The notes under the pieces are model-generated. The model was not told where the DNA came from and searched no databases. It saw only the letters and a program-made list of their open reading frames with translations. A DNA stretch of 64,000 nt from Monarcha castaneiventris obscurior. Taxonomy: Eukaryota > Chordata > Aves > Passeriformes > Monarchidae. The stretch covers positions 16,386,501 through 16,450,500 of the forward strand of contig JAMPIT010000258.1 of NCBI GenBank assembly GCA_026261815.1, in the 5' to 3' direction. Every line of letters begins with the position of its first letter. Position 1 is the first letter of the stretch. Made by a program: the position numbers and the translations under genes. Below, in pieces: positions 23,554-36,312 of the stretch.

Positions 23554-25549
23554 ATTTTATACAACTGCAGCCAATACATTTTTTCTCCGATTGTTTTTGT
23601 TATGATCACAGTCTGTCAAATTTTTGTAAAACAAAATTATACTGTTCCCTAAAAAAAAAGTAAAAATTATAGTGCTACCCCAACAATTATTTTCATTTTC
23701 AAGCAAATGAGACTTTCTTAAACCTACATGCAAATTGCTTACCTGGATAATTGGAGTATGGGCCCGACACCCTAACGTTGTTAACAGGTTTGTTCTGAAA
23801 CATCAGGACCAGAGATTATTTCTAATTTATTATATACATTAGTATTAAAAACACTCCAGCTAATTTAAATGTTTTTCATTTAGCATCATCTGTAGGCATT
23901 AGAAATGCTTCTTAATGTGTTTCTGTTGAGAAGTTTTAGAACTCCTAATTTTGCTTGAGAACAACTTTAAAAAACACAGATCTTACTAAAAGAATACCAC
24001 ACAGATCATTTTGTGAGTCAAAAATCTTGGATTCACTGAAACAAATGGTAAAATACAAATGAAGTTTATAAAGTTCATAAAGGCCAATTCTGGAGGTAAA
24101 ATAACAAAGCAAAACTTTCTTCTTTATCTACAGAGACAAAACCAAAGGTGACACTTCTTTTGTACTCCAGCATCTCATTAGTAACATACGAAAAGGATCT
24201 TTAAGAGTACTTTGCAAATAGGCTTCAGGTTTACTTAATTACTGTACACTGTCAGCCGTGAATCAAAAACTTTAAAAGTATTTTTCTTTTACAGAATCTG
24301 TAAATCTTCAAATATTCCAGAGCAAGGTTTCAAATTTAAAATAGAAAACATTTCACAATACCAGGAGAATATAGAGCATGTATTCAAAACTGTCTCTGAA
24401 CACAGTGAAGAACTTCAAAGAAATCTGTCAATGCCCCTTCTACACACGGTAAGCCCGCAGTACCACTTCTGCTAATTTCTGCCACTCCACACCCGCCTCT
24501 GCCAGGTTTTGCCATTTTCCCTTTCACATTATTAAATCTAGAATTTAGAAATCACACTGAAAAATCTAACAAAGGTGTTTCATTTTGCCACCATGCTTTC
24601 ACATGCTTTTAATGTCAGTAATCTAAAGCAGGAGCTCTCAGGCTTGGTATCAGTAGTGGCAGCAGAAAGTATCTGTGAGGAGCACTAATCAAGTCGTTGT
24701 TACTGAAGTAGTAATAATCTGTGTTAGTGCCTATCCAAGTGAATAACTCCTGCTCCATCAGCTTCAAGGAGCTGCAAATACTGCACACCAGTATGAAATG
24801 GTTTTCCTACCTCAGGTGGGGAATCATCAATCTATGATTATACAACTTTCATTTAAATAGTTTGGATTTATGATTCCCATCCTTGAGCAGCCTTTTTTAT
24901 ACACGATGTTTGATCTCTGGGGCCCCTTCTCTCTATGTGCCATCTACCCTTTGACCAGCTCTATTAATCCCAATTGCTTGATAATGTAAAAGAAAAAATA
25001 AAGAGATGTCACGGTCATTCTGCAAGACTGGAAATCTAAAAGAAATGCACTCCTTTATGCAGCTCTGCGTTCACCCACCAGCTTCAGCTGGGAAACAGTG
25101 AAAAGTCTCAGACTTTTACAGCAACAGAATAAAGCAAAAAAGGCGGGGGTGGGAGTGGTGGGGAGGAGCCCAAAACGTTTCCAAGATGGCCAGGAAACAA
25201 AGCATCTTTCCCACACGCTCAATGCTGTTGGATTCCACAGGGAAAATGCATATTCCAGATGGCAATGAGGGAGTAGGTGTTTGCAGAAGCAGCACAGACC
25301 ACTGATTCACGTTTACTAAGAGGCGTTTGCCAAATCCTGTGAGCGACCTCTCTCATGTATCTGCTTTAAGAAACACCTTACTACAGAAAAACACTGCAGG
25401 CCATGAGGGGATTTGCTCAGTTTTGAAGCCACTTTGCTTTGCACCTTCCTCCTAAACCAAAACCTTTCCTCAGACCACGTATTTCATCACAGTGCTCTCT
25501 CCAGGGGCCCAAAGGGAAGGTCGCAGCCTTCAGGGGTGCTGACCCAAAC

Positions 25550-25950
25550 AAACCGCAACTGCCCGATGCCCCGAGGGCGCAGCGCGCATCCCCAGCTCAC
25601 TGCGCTGCTCCCCGGCTCCCGCCAAACCCTGGGGCCCCTCACAGCCAGGCTCCCGCTCCCTCCACCGAGGAAGGAGAGCGCTGCCGCTCCCGCCTCACCA
25701 ACGGCGCCTCCCGCCGCTACTACCGCGCAAAATGGCGGCCGCGGGCTCGCACAGGCTCCGCGGGGCCGGCGGGAGTGGCGATGGCGGCCCCGCTCCTCCC
25801 CGGCCGTGGGCGCGCCCGGCGCTCCCTCAGGGACTGCGGCTCCGCCGGCGCCAAAAAGAGAGCGGCGGGCCCGCCTCGCCTCGCCTCGCCCGCTGCCTTC
25901 CCGCTGAGGGGCGGCCCGGGAGCAGCGCCTGGCAAACCCCCACGCGGAAA
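25550..25950 (-). promoter_or_regulatory. CpG island, probable HFM1 promoter (possibly bidirectional)
   Basis: This is a sharp GC- and CpG-rich island in otherwise AT-rich DNA, about 2.3 kb upstream of the first HFM1 coding exon. That exon has an acceptor before its ATG, so transcription must begin further 5', and this is the only island in reach. A YY1-type motif (AAAATGGCGGC) occurs on the plus strand near 25727-25737, and a second GCGATGGCGGC lies near 25777-25787. In many promoters such motifs sit just after a start site in sense direction, so a divergent plus-strand transcript is possible. The island's long open frames are not convincing genes. Confidence 0.6.
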
Positions 25951-28130
25951 TCCTGTAACGGGAAAGGATGGCCTAAATTCCCCATTAAAACTGTCAAAGA
26001 GGAATGTGGCGGCACTCGACTGGTGCTCGACTTAGAGCTAGTCCAAGCATGGATTTATTGGGAATTACTGTCTTGAAAAGTTCTTACTCACTTCGACCCT
26101 GGTGTAAATTAGAAAAAAACTGCTGATTCCTGAGCCATACAACTCAGGAAAATGGTTCCTGCAGGAAGAAATAAAGATACTGAAAATATTGATACTTTCT
26201 AGAGGATTTTTTGAAAATAGTAAGGTTTTTTCCTTGCTGCTCAAGTGGTGCAACAAAATTCCTCAAATTATATTAATTGAAACAATATCACAAAGTATTT
26301 GTACAATGCACAATTAGGTTGCTTACCCCCCCTCCCCCCCAAAATACTGCAACTTAAAATTCTGGACTTGCCATTAGAGCATAGCTTTTGAACTAGCAAA
26401 TTTTAAATAACCTGCACAACTGTCTAAGTCTAAATTTTAAGCTGGTTCAAAGCTTCATGACATTCAACAAATACTATGGAGGCAGCTACTGTAAATATGT
26501 ATTTCCTCATACATAAATAGATGAAAAGGAGAATATTTTCTCAAATATTGATTGATTTTAACATAAATAATTTTTATTTAATCAACTTTTTTTCTTTCTT
26601 GAAAATATTGATTAATTTTTAACTTTCCATTTCAAATTCTTAGACATTGTGTATGTTTACATAATGTGTGTTCGCTCCAGTTGTGCAAGCGCAGGTCAAT
26701 TAAGAATTCAATGCAAGAAATATCATGTTCATTTTCACTATCCGGTGTATATTCAGGTCTTTCCTGTATTTATTTTTCCCTTTAAAAGACTTGCATCAGA
26801 ATTGTGTCATATTACAATATTCCAAATTTTATAGCACACATTTAGATGCTTTAACCCACCTCCCCATCTAATTACTGGGCAGACAGCCAAAGGTGAGAAG
26901 CACTTCGTTCCTACTTCCAACATGACAGGCTCTTGGCCAGCACAGAATAATATAAGATTTTATAAAGGGCTTAGAATACAATCAGGATTGATAATGAAAC
27001 CATTGTCTGAAATTAGATTCTGAAGCCATCAATTTTATTCAGTAATCTGAATAAAAGTGGGAAAATGTTTGTGATTATAAGCATGCAATAAGCATTCATT
27101 TTTTGCTTATAATAAATTCTGAAACCAGAAAGCATTTTTCCTTCTTACTATTAGTGAATGCCTTCTTTGATTCTGGCCTCAGGCAAGTTTCCATCTTAGT
27201 TCACAACATCTGCTTTTAGCTGACCAGACTTTAATGTTTAAAGCCATAATACAAACAGTTCATTTTTTAAAGCTATTTTTTTCTTCAATTCCTTTCCCTA
27301 GGTGACATCTCCCTCAACACACACAGAAATCACATAAAATATATAGCAAAGCAGTCTCTCAACTGCTTTGAGACAGTTTAATTTTTGATTTTCCCCAAGC
27401 CTAACATCTGATCTGCCATATGTTTTGAGTCTTTCCAGCTCATGGAGATCACATACTAAGTCACAGACTTGCATGTTCTGGAGCAACACAACTAGAAAAT
27501 CATGAACACCAGACATTGGTCAGTGATCCGTATGATAACAGAATAATTCTCATACTTGCTAAATACAGAGCTGTTAGAAGATTCAGTTTCCTCCAGAACT
27601 TACAAACTGAACAAATCAGCGACAAACAGATTAAATGCAGGAAAGTAGGAAGATGTAAGTGAGCTCCCAATCGGTGGTGACTCTCAGTTTCCTTTGTTGA
27701 GCTTTATCCACAATTTCAGAGCCATAACAAAACCACTGGTCTCTAAAAAGCACCCTTCCTCATGGCAGAAATCACTGTGAAATGTTAGAAGGCCTGAAGT
27801 CGCAGGCAACCCCTGAACTGCATGACTTTTACCAGTGCTTGAGGTGGTTGCAATCATTAATTTATTAATGAAATTGTAAAATTAAATAATTTTTTAAAAT
27901 AATTTGCACCTGTAAACTTTTCCAGTAAAATAAAGTACAAATAAAAATACAGCGAAAATGAAGTTACCTAGCTAGGTGAGGAAAAGCGGAGTTTATTCCA
28001 TTTTATCAGGTTGGCTAGCAATTACAAATGTGGGCCGGATGTTGCAGCAGCCCTGTAAAAACCTGAAACAGGGGAATAACTCGATTTGTGGCAGCCGAAG
28101 TTACTCACGTGCATAAGCGTTTGCAAGACT
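25951..28130. other. Intergenic, nothing recognised
   Basis: This is AT-rich sequence between the HFM1 CpG island and a small GC patch. It contains a C-run near 26326-26340. No exon, RNA gene or repeat family is seen. Confidence 0.6.
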
Positions 28131-28146
28131 GGGTCTTAAGAGAGCT

Positions 28147-28272
28147 GCAGGCGGCTCCCGCTGGGCCGTGGCACTGGCGCTCTGCGTGTCCGCCCGCGGG
28201 GCTGTCCCGGCGCTGAGCAGCGCTGCTCCCCCGGGCAGAGCCCGCAGCCTGCTCCTGCCGTGCCCCCGACAG
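28147..28272. other. Small isolated GC-rich patch
   Basis: About 125 bases are strongly GC-rich with several CpGs (GTCCGCCCGCGGGGCTGTCC), flanked by AT-rich DNA. It is too short to call a CpG-island promoter with confidence. It could be a remnant of a repeat or a small regulatory element in the HFM1-CDC7 interval. Confidence 0.4.
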
Positions 28273-30750
28273 ATGCTTCTCCACCAAGTTCAGCTCTTCA
28301 ACTTGGATTTCTATGTGCCTAAACTAAAATCTTTTTAGCACTATTGGTTTTTTTTTTTAATGGCGAAGTGGAGAAAGCGTTATTTTCTGTACTTTGTTAC
28401 CTTTGTTTCCTTTTTCAATTTCTTACCCATATACTTTTTTTTTCCCTCACACTTAAGAGATGAACTCATTCTACTGAACCTCTCAGGTACAGACTAACTA
28501 TCAAGCACTATTTGCATTATATATAGTATTAGTCTCATGCTCCAAATTAACAAAACAAGCACATTCCACATTTACAAGTCCACCCTGAACAAATCTTGTC
28601 ATGTACAAGCATTTATGTCCTATATAATTAGAGACATTAGCAATTTTCCACGCAGACAAAGGAGATACGTTGAGTATAGACTTTATAGTTGACATAGCTG
28701 ATACTTTACAATTCCTATATATCTTAAATCAAATGCTCAGCTGATGAAATAAGACATATGCAGAAGGAAAGAAAATGAGATTAATGCTGCAGTGATATTT
28801 GCTCATTTGGAATGTACCTCCTAGCAAGTCATTGCTGTTCCCCTTAAAAATGAAACAAAAAATGTCTCAGTGAAAAGTGTCCACGGCGTCTGCTTTTGTA
28901 CATATGACTAACCTGGAAGTTATATCTGCAACCACTGTTTTGGAAAATATCTGGCTATTTTCATCTTGTCAATTTCAACAATGTACTTTTTTAAAGGTAG
29001 GGATGGAATGGATTTTTTTAAGGTAGAGCTATTTTGTGGACGTCAGCTCTCAACGGAAGTATAAGGTACAACAAATGCTCTTACTTTATTGGCTTTTTGT
29101 TCTAAATTATTATGAATCAATTCTGTTTACAGCTATACAGCTAACATCTGGATTCCAGATCCTCTGGTGGTTCATGCCCTTTGAAAATGTTTCCTGTCAG
29201 CAAAATTTGTTATGTTGGATTGGAAATTATAATGCTATAATTGAGAAAAAATTATTCAGAACTCCTGAAAAGTAACATTTTTTTTTAGCATTCTTCCTTT
29301 TTTTAGATAAGTATACTAGGAAATCTATAGATTTTTCTCCTAGAATAATTTTTTAACTTGTAAAAAAATAAATATTTGTCCATATTCAAGGAACAGAAGA
29401 AAATTCGTGGGTTAGGAAAATACAGGTCTAAGATGAATTTTTAGAATACATTTTGTTTTACACATAGCATTTTTATTCACCAAGAAAGTTTATATCTGTT
29501 CCAATGTGGTTTATTATTTTGGCAAACAATGATTTGAGGAGCAGATGAGAGGTAAGGAAACCATGACACTGTGGCCACTTACCAACTATGTGTCCGATTC
29601 CTCCTGAAGGGAATTTATTTTCTTGGCTTTGTGTCCACTCCTTTTTGTTTGGGGGAAAAAAAAAAAAAAAGAGAAACAAATATTTTAGGTACTGTTGTCT
29701 TTGAAATGCTTACCCAAAGATTTCTAGAAAAAGTTCATCTTCCTCACTTTCTGCCTTCCCTGGTCACATCCTAATTATTAAATTTATACTGATTAAGGTG
29801 GAATAAAGCAACTCAACCACCAACAGTGTTTAAAGCAGCAGTGTGATCCATATGCAGAGTGTGGGGGGTCCAGCCAGTATGATTAATGGCTTGATGTAGT
29901 CAGGGCTAAGACACATATGTATTCCAAAGATAATTCTTTTAATTTAAAACTGTCTTTCCTAGGATGACAGCCTACTTACTCAGTTATTTCTAATAATCTT
30001 CCTTACTGTAGCTATGCTGTGCATTTTAAGTTAAACAGCAACAATATGCCAATTAAATTTCTGCAGACTATATGATCTGAACACCCTACAGATCCTTAGC
30101 TTTTTCAAAGTAGGTCCGTGTATACAGATTTTGTTTGATCTCTGGTTCATGTCAACCTGGTTTTGAAACATACCATAACTAGCAAATGTTTCTTTATGAT
30201 ATGTTAGTTATCAGGAATGTGATCTATACTGATAGAGGAGGAAACGAGTTCATGCACTGATCTTTCTTCAAAAATGAAGTCTATTCTTCTTGCATTAAGG
30301 TAGAAGGCATACATTTTTCAAAGTTTATATTTTCTCCCTATTTCAACTTTTATGATCATTTCCTTAAGCCTTATGATTTTAAGTTTATTAAAACAATGCT
30401 TGATAATATAATATATTTACTGATACATCATAAAAAGGTTAAGTGCAAAACCATGTGTCTTGTACACAGGTAACAAATTGTGGTCTAGTCCTGAGGACAG
30501 CATTAGCATATTATTTCAGTGCAAGTAATACACAACAGAATGTACAAGTGCAGAAGTATTGTGCATCCTTGCAGATGATGGAACAGACATAAGCCAACCC
30601 TCCTGACTCATATCAGATACCAGGGAATTGTGTTTTACAGCACTTGAACCATATTGATGTAGAAACTTAACACGACTTGGCTTTTGAAACTGTCCCGTTG
30701 TAGATGCAGCAAGAAGCAACACACAAGAATGATAAAAGTATCTAATATCA
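28273..30750. other. Intergenic, nothing recognised
   Basis: This is AT-rich, with a few homopolymer runs (T-run near 28350, A-run near 29657-29671). No gene is seen. Confidence 0.6.
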
Positions 30751-30756
30751 GGATAA

Positions 30757-30996
30757 GAAGAAATGGCCTCAGGTTGCGACAGACAAGGTATAGATTGAAT
30801 ATTCTTCACGGAAAGGGTTATCAGGCATTGGAACAGGCTGCCCAGGGAAGCGATGGAGTGGCCATCTGTGGGGGGATTTAAAAGTTCTGTAAACGTGGTT
30901 CTCAGGGACATGGTTTAGTGGTGGACTTGGCAGTGCTGAGTTAATGGTTTGACTTGATGATACTAAAGTTCCAACCCAAAGGATTCTATGATTATG
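30757..30996 (+). mobile_element. CR1 LINE 3' end
   Basis: It includes AAATGGCCTCAGGTTGCGAC, a TTCTTCACGGAAAGGGTTAT block, CAGGCATTGGAACAGGCTGC and the tail GGATTCTATGATTATG. This is a classic CR1 3' UTR. The open frame covering it on the opposite strand is a by-product. Confidence 0.9.
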
Positions 30997-31196
30997 GTAT
31001 CTGTTCAGTACTTCATCATAGTCCATGGGTTCATTGGCCTTCATGTACAAATGTATGCAATTCTATTGCACAAGTCTCAAAGGCATTTGAACATAATATT
31101 TTTTTCCAATTCAACCAAATTTGTACCGCTGTAAACTCCACCAGTATTGTATTTTTTGGACTGAAAGTCCTTGTGAAACAAGTATAATTCAAAACT

Positions 31197-31783
31197 TTAA
31201 AGTAGCAAGTGTCTTACATTTTGGAATGCAGTAACTAAATACAGATGTTCAGATTCCAGTTGGGGCACTTGAGGCAATTGTACCAGTTCCTGATATGTTC
31301 TGAAAGAAAACCCCAAAACAAAAATTACATGAGAAACAGCAGAATGGAATGCCTGAATACACTCACATTTAAGAAATTGTCCATCACCACATGGGTTTGT
31401 TCCAAGCAAAATGTGGACTTCAAACTGCCGAGCATCTCAGGAGTAGGCACAGTATTAAATAGAACACATTCTGGGAAACTTCCAAACAAAGTAGTAGAGA
31501 CAATGACTGAAGCTTGGGGACTTCTCACCATCACAAAGACATTTGAGTACAAAATCCCACTGCACTTTGGCACAGAATGCTGAAGATGGTTTACACAGAC
31601 TCAACTTATCTTCAAAGTAGCACAACTGCTTTGGTGACAGCGGAGAACCTGAGATATCAACATGTTGCAAAGAAAGAGAACAACTTCTGTCACACAGAAT
31701 TTTTGATAAAAATGGAAGAGGCAGCAAGGAACACAGCTGAAAAATGCAGTATGTTGACACACTACCAAAAGAAACAGAGTTAG
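31197..31783 (-). pseudogene. Possible decayed exon(s), unidentified
   Basis: Two minus-strand frames (31760-31455 and 31409-31197) are in the same reading frame and separated by two stops about 18 nt apart. The second contains an exon-like segment: acceptor TTTTCTTTCAG, then TYQELVQLPQVPQLESEHLY and LVTAFQN, then donor GTAAGA. The plus strand is also rather open here, so chance is a serious alternative. I do not recognise the peptide. Confidence 0.2.
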
Positions 31784-34700
31784 ATATGAAACACTTTTAT
31801 AACAAGCTGACTACTGACAACGATACAGAAAGTAGGTGACAGCATTTCAAAGTCAAGACATTCTACATACTTGTTGATGTGTTTACAACATAGATGAAAG
31901 AGCAGTTTCAAGATTTCACAGAGAAATGCAGGCTGACACATTGACATTGATAAAGTTTTTAAAACATCTTCTCATATAAAGCCTCAAAGAAACTTTATAA
32001 TTTGCATATTTAGTCCAGCTATTCACTAATCAGCCCTTTCATGTATTAATTCAGACCATCTAGACTTATTGGTAAATTTTGTGTTAAAATGTTCAGAAGA
32101 GGACACATAAATTTAAATACACAAAGAAAAGATGGAATGATCAGTAGACTTTGTCTACAGAAGAACTCAGGTTTGTCATAATGGTCTGACAGTTTTGTGA
32201 GTCATTTTCTTCTGGAAGATGGTATGTGTGTTTTCTGCTGGAATGTTCTGTAGAAAATTGAAAGCCCTGGCTTCCTATGTAATTCTAAAGATGACTTGGG
32301 GATTTATTGAGTCTAGCACATCACTGTAAAATATGGTAGGGTTCTCCCTTCTCATTTTACCAAACAGCATTATAGTGTTCAATCAAGATCCCTTCCCTTT
32401 CTGTAAAGTGATTTCAGTCCACATCTCCCATCTTATGAATGAAAGCTCCAGTTACTCCATTATTGGGCTTTGTGATCCAAGCCTTTGAGGGGTGATCAGC
32501 TCTTTGAGGGTAAAACCATTTAAAATTGTATGGAATAATTAAACCTTACATAGAAAGAGCCCATAGGTGCCAATACAGCTGTTTGACTCAGGAAAATCAC
32601 CTTAGACTTGGGAGACCCCCCCCCCAGCCAAATCACTGCATTCCCCTAGGCTACAAGAGAATACAGTCATGTGTGCTCTCATCTAAATACTTAATTCATG
32701 CAAAGGAATCCAACCAAATAACCACTATAAGCAAGCAAAGTATTTCTAGTGACATCAGTGATGTTTGGATCACATCTGCAAGAAAAGCCAAAAGGTCAAA
32801 TCACTATTTAAAAGTGCAAAATGTACCCTGTTCACATTCTAATAACATTGAATTGCAAGAGTGTTTTTAATATAGGTCTTAAAACTGTTTAATTTAGTAC
32901 GGAAGAAACTAAAGATTAAAAACTCATGTCTTAACAGAATGGTTCTGCAAGTCATACTAACTTAAAAAAAGTATCAGCCTAACCTAAACTGTTGCTGTAG
33001 CATTGCTGATTGTTACAAAGTGTGAATTTCAAATGTTTAGTAACCATTCATTACTTCTTTGCACTCATTTTAGTGTCTTGCTTTCCTGTAAAACAAGCTA
33101 CATTTGCAACATCTAGCCAAATGATTTTAACATTTGGTCTTCATAAGCTGATTACAAAATACTCAATGTGTAAATAGTTTTTTTTCATTAAGAATCTTAT
33201 TTTGTTTGTTGAGAAGTTGCTGATAGATAAAATTCTCATGATATTAAGACAGTATTTTAATTAAATATATATACAAAAAGAAATCCATCTCCTGTCCCCT
33301 TGTTTTAGCTCTTGTTTTTATTCTGGCTTTACCTCTACAGAGCCAGAATGGTATGACCAAGGAGGCTGTAAGTATCCCCAACCTAAGCTCCTGCATGTAA
33401 AAAGCCATTAAATTTCACCAAGCCACCCCCTTTTTGAGACCTGTAACTTTTCCTTTTCCCTCCACCTTCCCGTTTTCTCCAAAGTGTGACCTTTGGCCTA
33501 TATTCACAGTCTGTGTGCAGAGACTGTGGAAGCAGAGGGATTTGAGGTAGAAACATTTCCTTGGGCAATAGAAGTGCTAACAGCAGGAGTACCAAGGAAA
33601 ACAAAGTGTTAGGATAAATCTCCTCTTAACAGAAAAAAAGAAAAAAAAACCACAAAAAAAATCACAGTGCCAAGGTATTCCTCATAGCTACTTTGTATGT
33701 ATGGGGGAGAATCTTAATCACCTGTGCACAAGGTACAGAATATAGATCTACAGAACCACTGCTTTCCAGATGCCAGAGGAATGCAGAGGCATAAGGCAGT
33801 TATCATGATAGAGCTATTACCACAATAACAACTCTGCAATGAAACAGGAGACATCAGAAAAGCAGAGGAAGTTTACTCAAAAAAACCAAAACCAAAACTA
33901 ACAAAAAGCATAGACAAGGGCTCCCAGAGTGGCTGAGGCTCCTGGGAGGGGCATCTGGACCCTGACTTCCCAGCTTCTGTATTACCTGCCTAGGTTAGCT
34001 TCCAAAGAAAGATCTGGGTCCATTTACTTACATGTATTTCATGTTTCAGAAGTAAATTCCTGTTTCTCCAAATATATCCCAAGCTTTTAAACCAGGGTCA
34101 TTACTGGTTTAAATGCTTCTTGTCATCTGTTTCCCAAAGACTAAAGGGAATTTGTCTTTCACAGTCTTTCTGCTTTGCCATTAGCTCATGGGTGTGCATT
34201 GTGTGTATTTCAAGAGCTGAAAACACAGCTCGGGTGTCACCTGGTCCTTTTCATCTGACACTGAGGGCATGAAACATGCCTCCAGCACTAAATACAGACC
34301 CCCATACAAGGGAAGCCCAGAACTATAAGCACACGTGTACTAGTACGTATCATTCTAAGAGCATAAACTAATCTACAGTAATTATCTTAGGGAACAAGAC
34401 AGCAGCACAATTCCCCCTTTGAAACTACCACTGCTGCACGTTCAGCCTGAAATAAGCATTTTAACCATTATTCCTTTCCTGCCAATCAAACAGTTTTACA
34501 ATGTGTCACTGAAAAATCAGGAATTTCAAGGACTCAGACTGATTTCCCTGTAACTGCCACCTCACTTCTCTGGTAGTAAAGCATAGCTTTATTTTTAATG
34601 GTTATACCTAGTGATTCCTTTGTTGATTTCTGGGAAGCCCGCTGGCATCATAATCACAGTATAAGATTTTACTGCATATGATATTAATCTTAGGCAGTTT

Positions 34701-36060
34701 GGTTGGCTTTGTCTTTATATTTGGACAATTTGGTACAGATTCACCATGATGCTTGAGGAGTTTGTGCTTTAATTTGTTAAAACTGCCATTTTTCTGCTGA
34801 ACACTATTTCAAACAATGTAGTGGAGCAGGATAGAGTGAGGTCTGTTCTGAAGACCGAGAGGACCCTTTCCATTGCAGACAGGACAGGTAAGTAAAAGCT
34901 AGTGAAAAAGCACACCCACAGCATGAATTAAAACAGTGCATTTCCACCTAGAGTGGTTGAAAAATAGTGTTCATCCTGGTAAAGAGACTTTCAATAAAAA
35001 CCTTGGGCCAAGTTGGTATCTTCAAGTGGAATATTCTTATTATGGTGAAAATTCAGCAGGACATGGCTTTGCTTCAACCGTTCTTTGGTAATTTCTAATT
35101 CATTCAGAACAGTCTTGAAGAAAAAGGCATTAAAATGAGATTTTTTTAGGTGTAGGATTGTTTTTAATTTTAGTTATATTTTTGCATTATCTAAATTTGT
35201 CCTAGTTTTACTTTAATAGTGAAAAATCTCTGCAATGTTATTTGCTATTGTCATAAAAACAAGCCAATTTTTCCATGATGGTCTGTATAGCTAGACAGTA
35301 TGCAGCATGTACCTTAAGTCCTATAAAATGGGAATTTGCACAAAATGGTATTTCTAGGTTATATTTTGACATTATACAAGGAACTGTTTATCATACATTT
35401 GGAAAGGATTAAAAAAGCACTATCCTCATATTAAACTGGGGAAAGGGGCTTGCTACTAACGAAATTTCTATTCATATTTACAGCATTTCAAGTAACTGCT
35501 ATTTTAAACATAAAAACCCTCAAGAAGTATGTACAGAAATATTGGAAAAGAGAGGAAAAAAGGCCCTGATACAAAACACAAAAGACAATGCTGCATTTCA
35601 TTACTGTAATTGTCGCATTAAACCAAACATCTGGGTTAGTAATCTATCAGTTCTCAGGAAAAAGAAATTAAATATTTCATTCATATATATCTAATTTCTC
35701 TGGTTTAAAATTAATTTCTTTCAAAGAAGGTATCACTTAACACCACAGAGAGTTTTTTGCCCCTTTGCAATGCTCTATAGTTCTGAACCACTAGCTGAAA
35801 ATAGGACTTCAAGGCAGTGGAGGAGAGCATAAGATGAGTTCAGGAGCCTTCTGTGATTCTGCATCCATTGAATCATTAGTATTTCTGAAACTCAAGAAAA
35901 CTGGGTATTGTGTAAAATAGCTTGAGGGAACAGCTTCAGAAAATACAGTACACAGGCAATTTTCTAAAAGAACCTTCCTTACCACAGTTCTGTCCTCCTT
36001 TTTAATATTTTAAGCTAGATGCCTTAAGTGCTATATGTATTACTCTCCTTTCAGTATAAA
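31784..36060. other. Intergenic, nothing recognised
   Basis: This is AT-rich with short C-, A- and T-runs (C-run near 32617-32626). Small open frames are at chance level. Confidence 0.6.
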
Positions 36061-36067
36061 ACTTCTC

Positions 36068-36312
36068 TTTGTCAGACTGCTTTGGTCTGCTGGGGGCTCC
36101 CAAGCGCTTCCTGTGCCCGCTGGGATGCTGGCACAGCTCTGCCAGGGATGCTGCCAGCCAGGCACAGCACAGCTTTCTCTGTGTGTATTGCCTCCTCCTT
36201 CTGCATGCAGGTATGGAGCACTTCTCTCAGGAACTGTGGCTCTCTGCTCCTGTGCCGGCAGCTCTTCGGGCCAAAAACCCCAGACAGTCCCACTGCTGCT
36301 CTGCCTTAGTGA
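36068..36312. other. Moderately GC-rich patch with overlapping open frames
   Basis: About 245 bases of higher GC have all three plus frames and one minus frame open, a sign of low stop-codon content rather than coding. No repeat family or motif is recognised. Confidence 0.35.

Noticed and set aside
25413..26076. Three overlapping plus-strand open frames of 114-198 codons over the 25.7-kb CpG island
   Set aside because: All frames on both strands are open because GC-rich DNA lacks stops. The peptides are Ala/Pro/Arg/Gly-rich with no domain.
30516..30911. 131-codon minus-strand frame
   Set aside because: Most of it is the antisense of a CR1 3' end.
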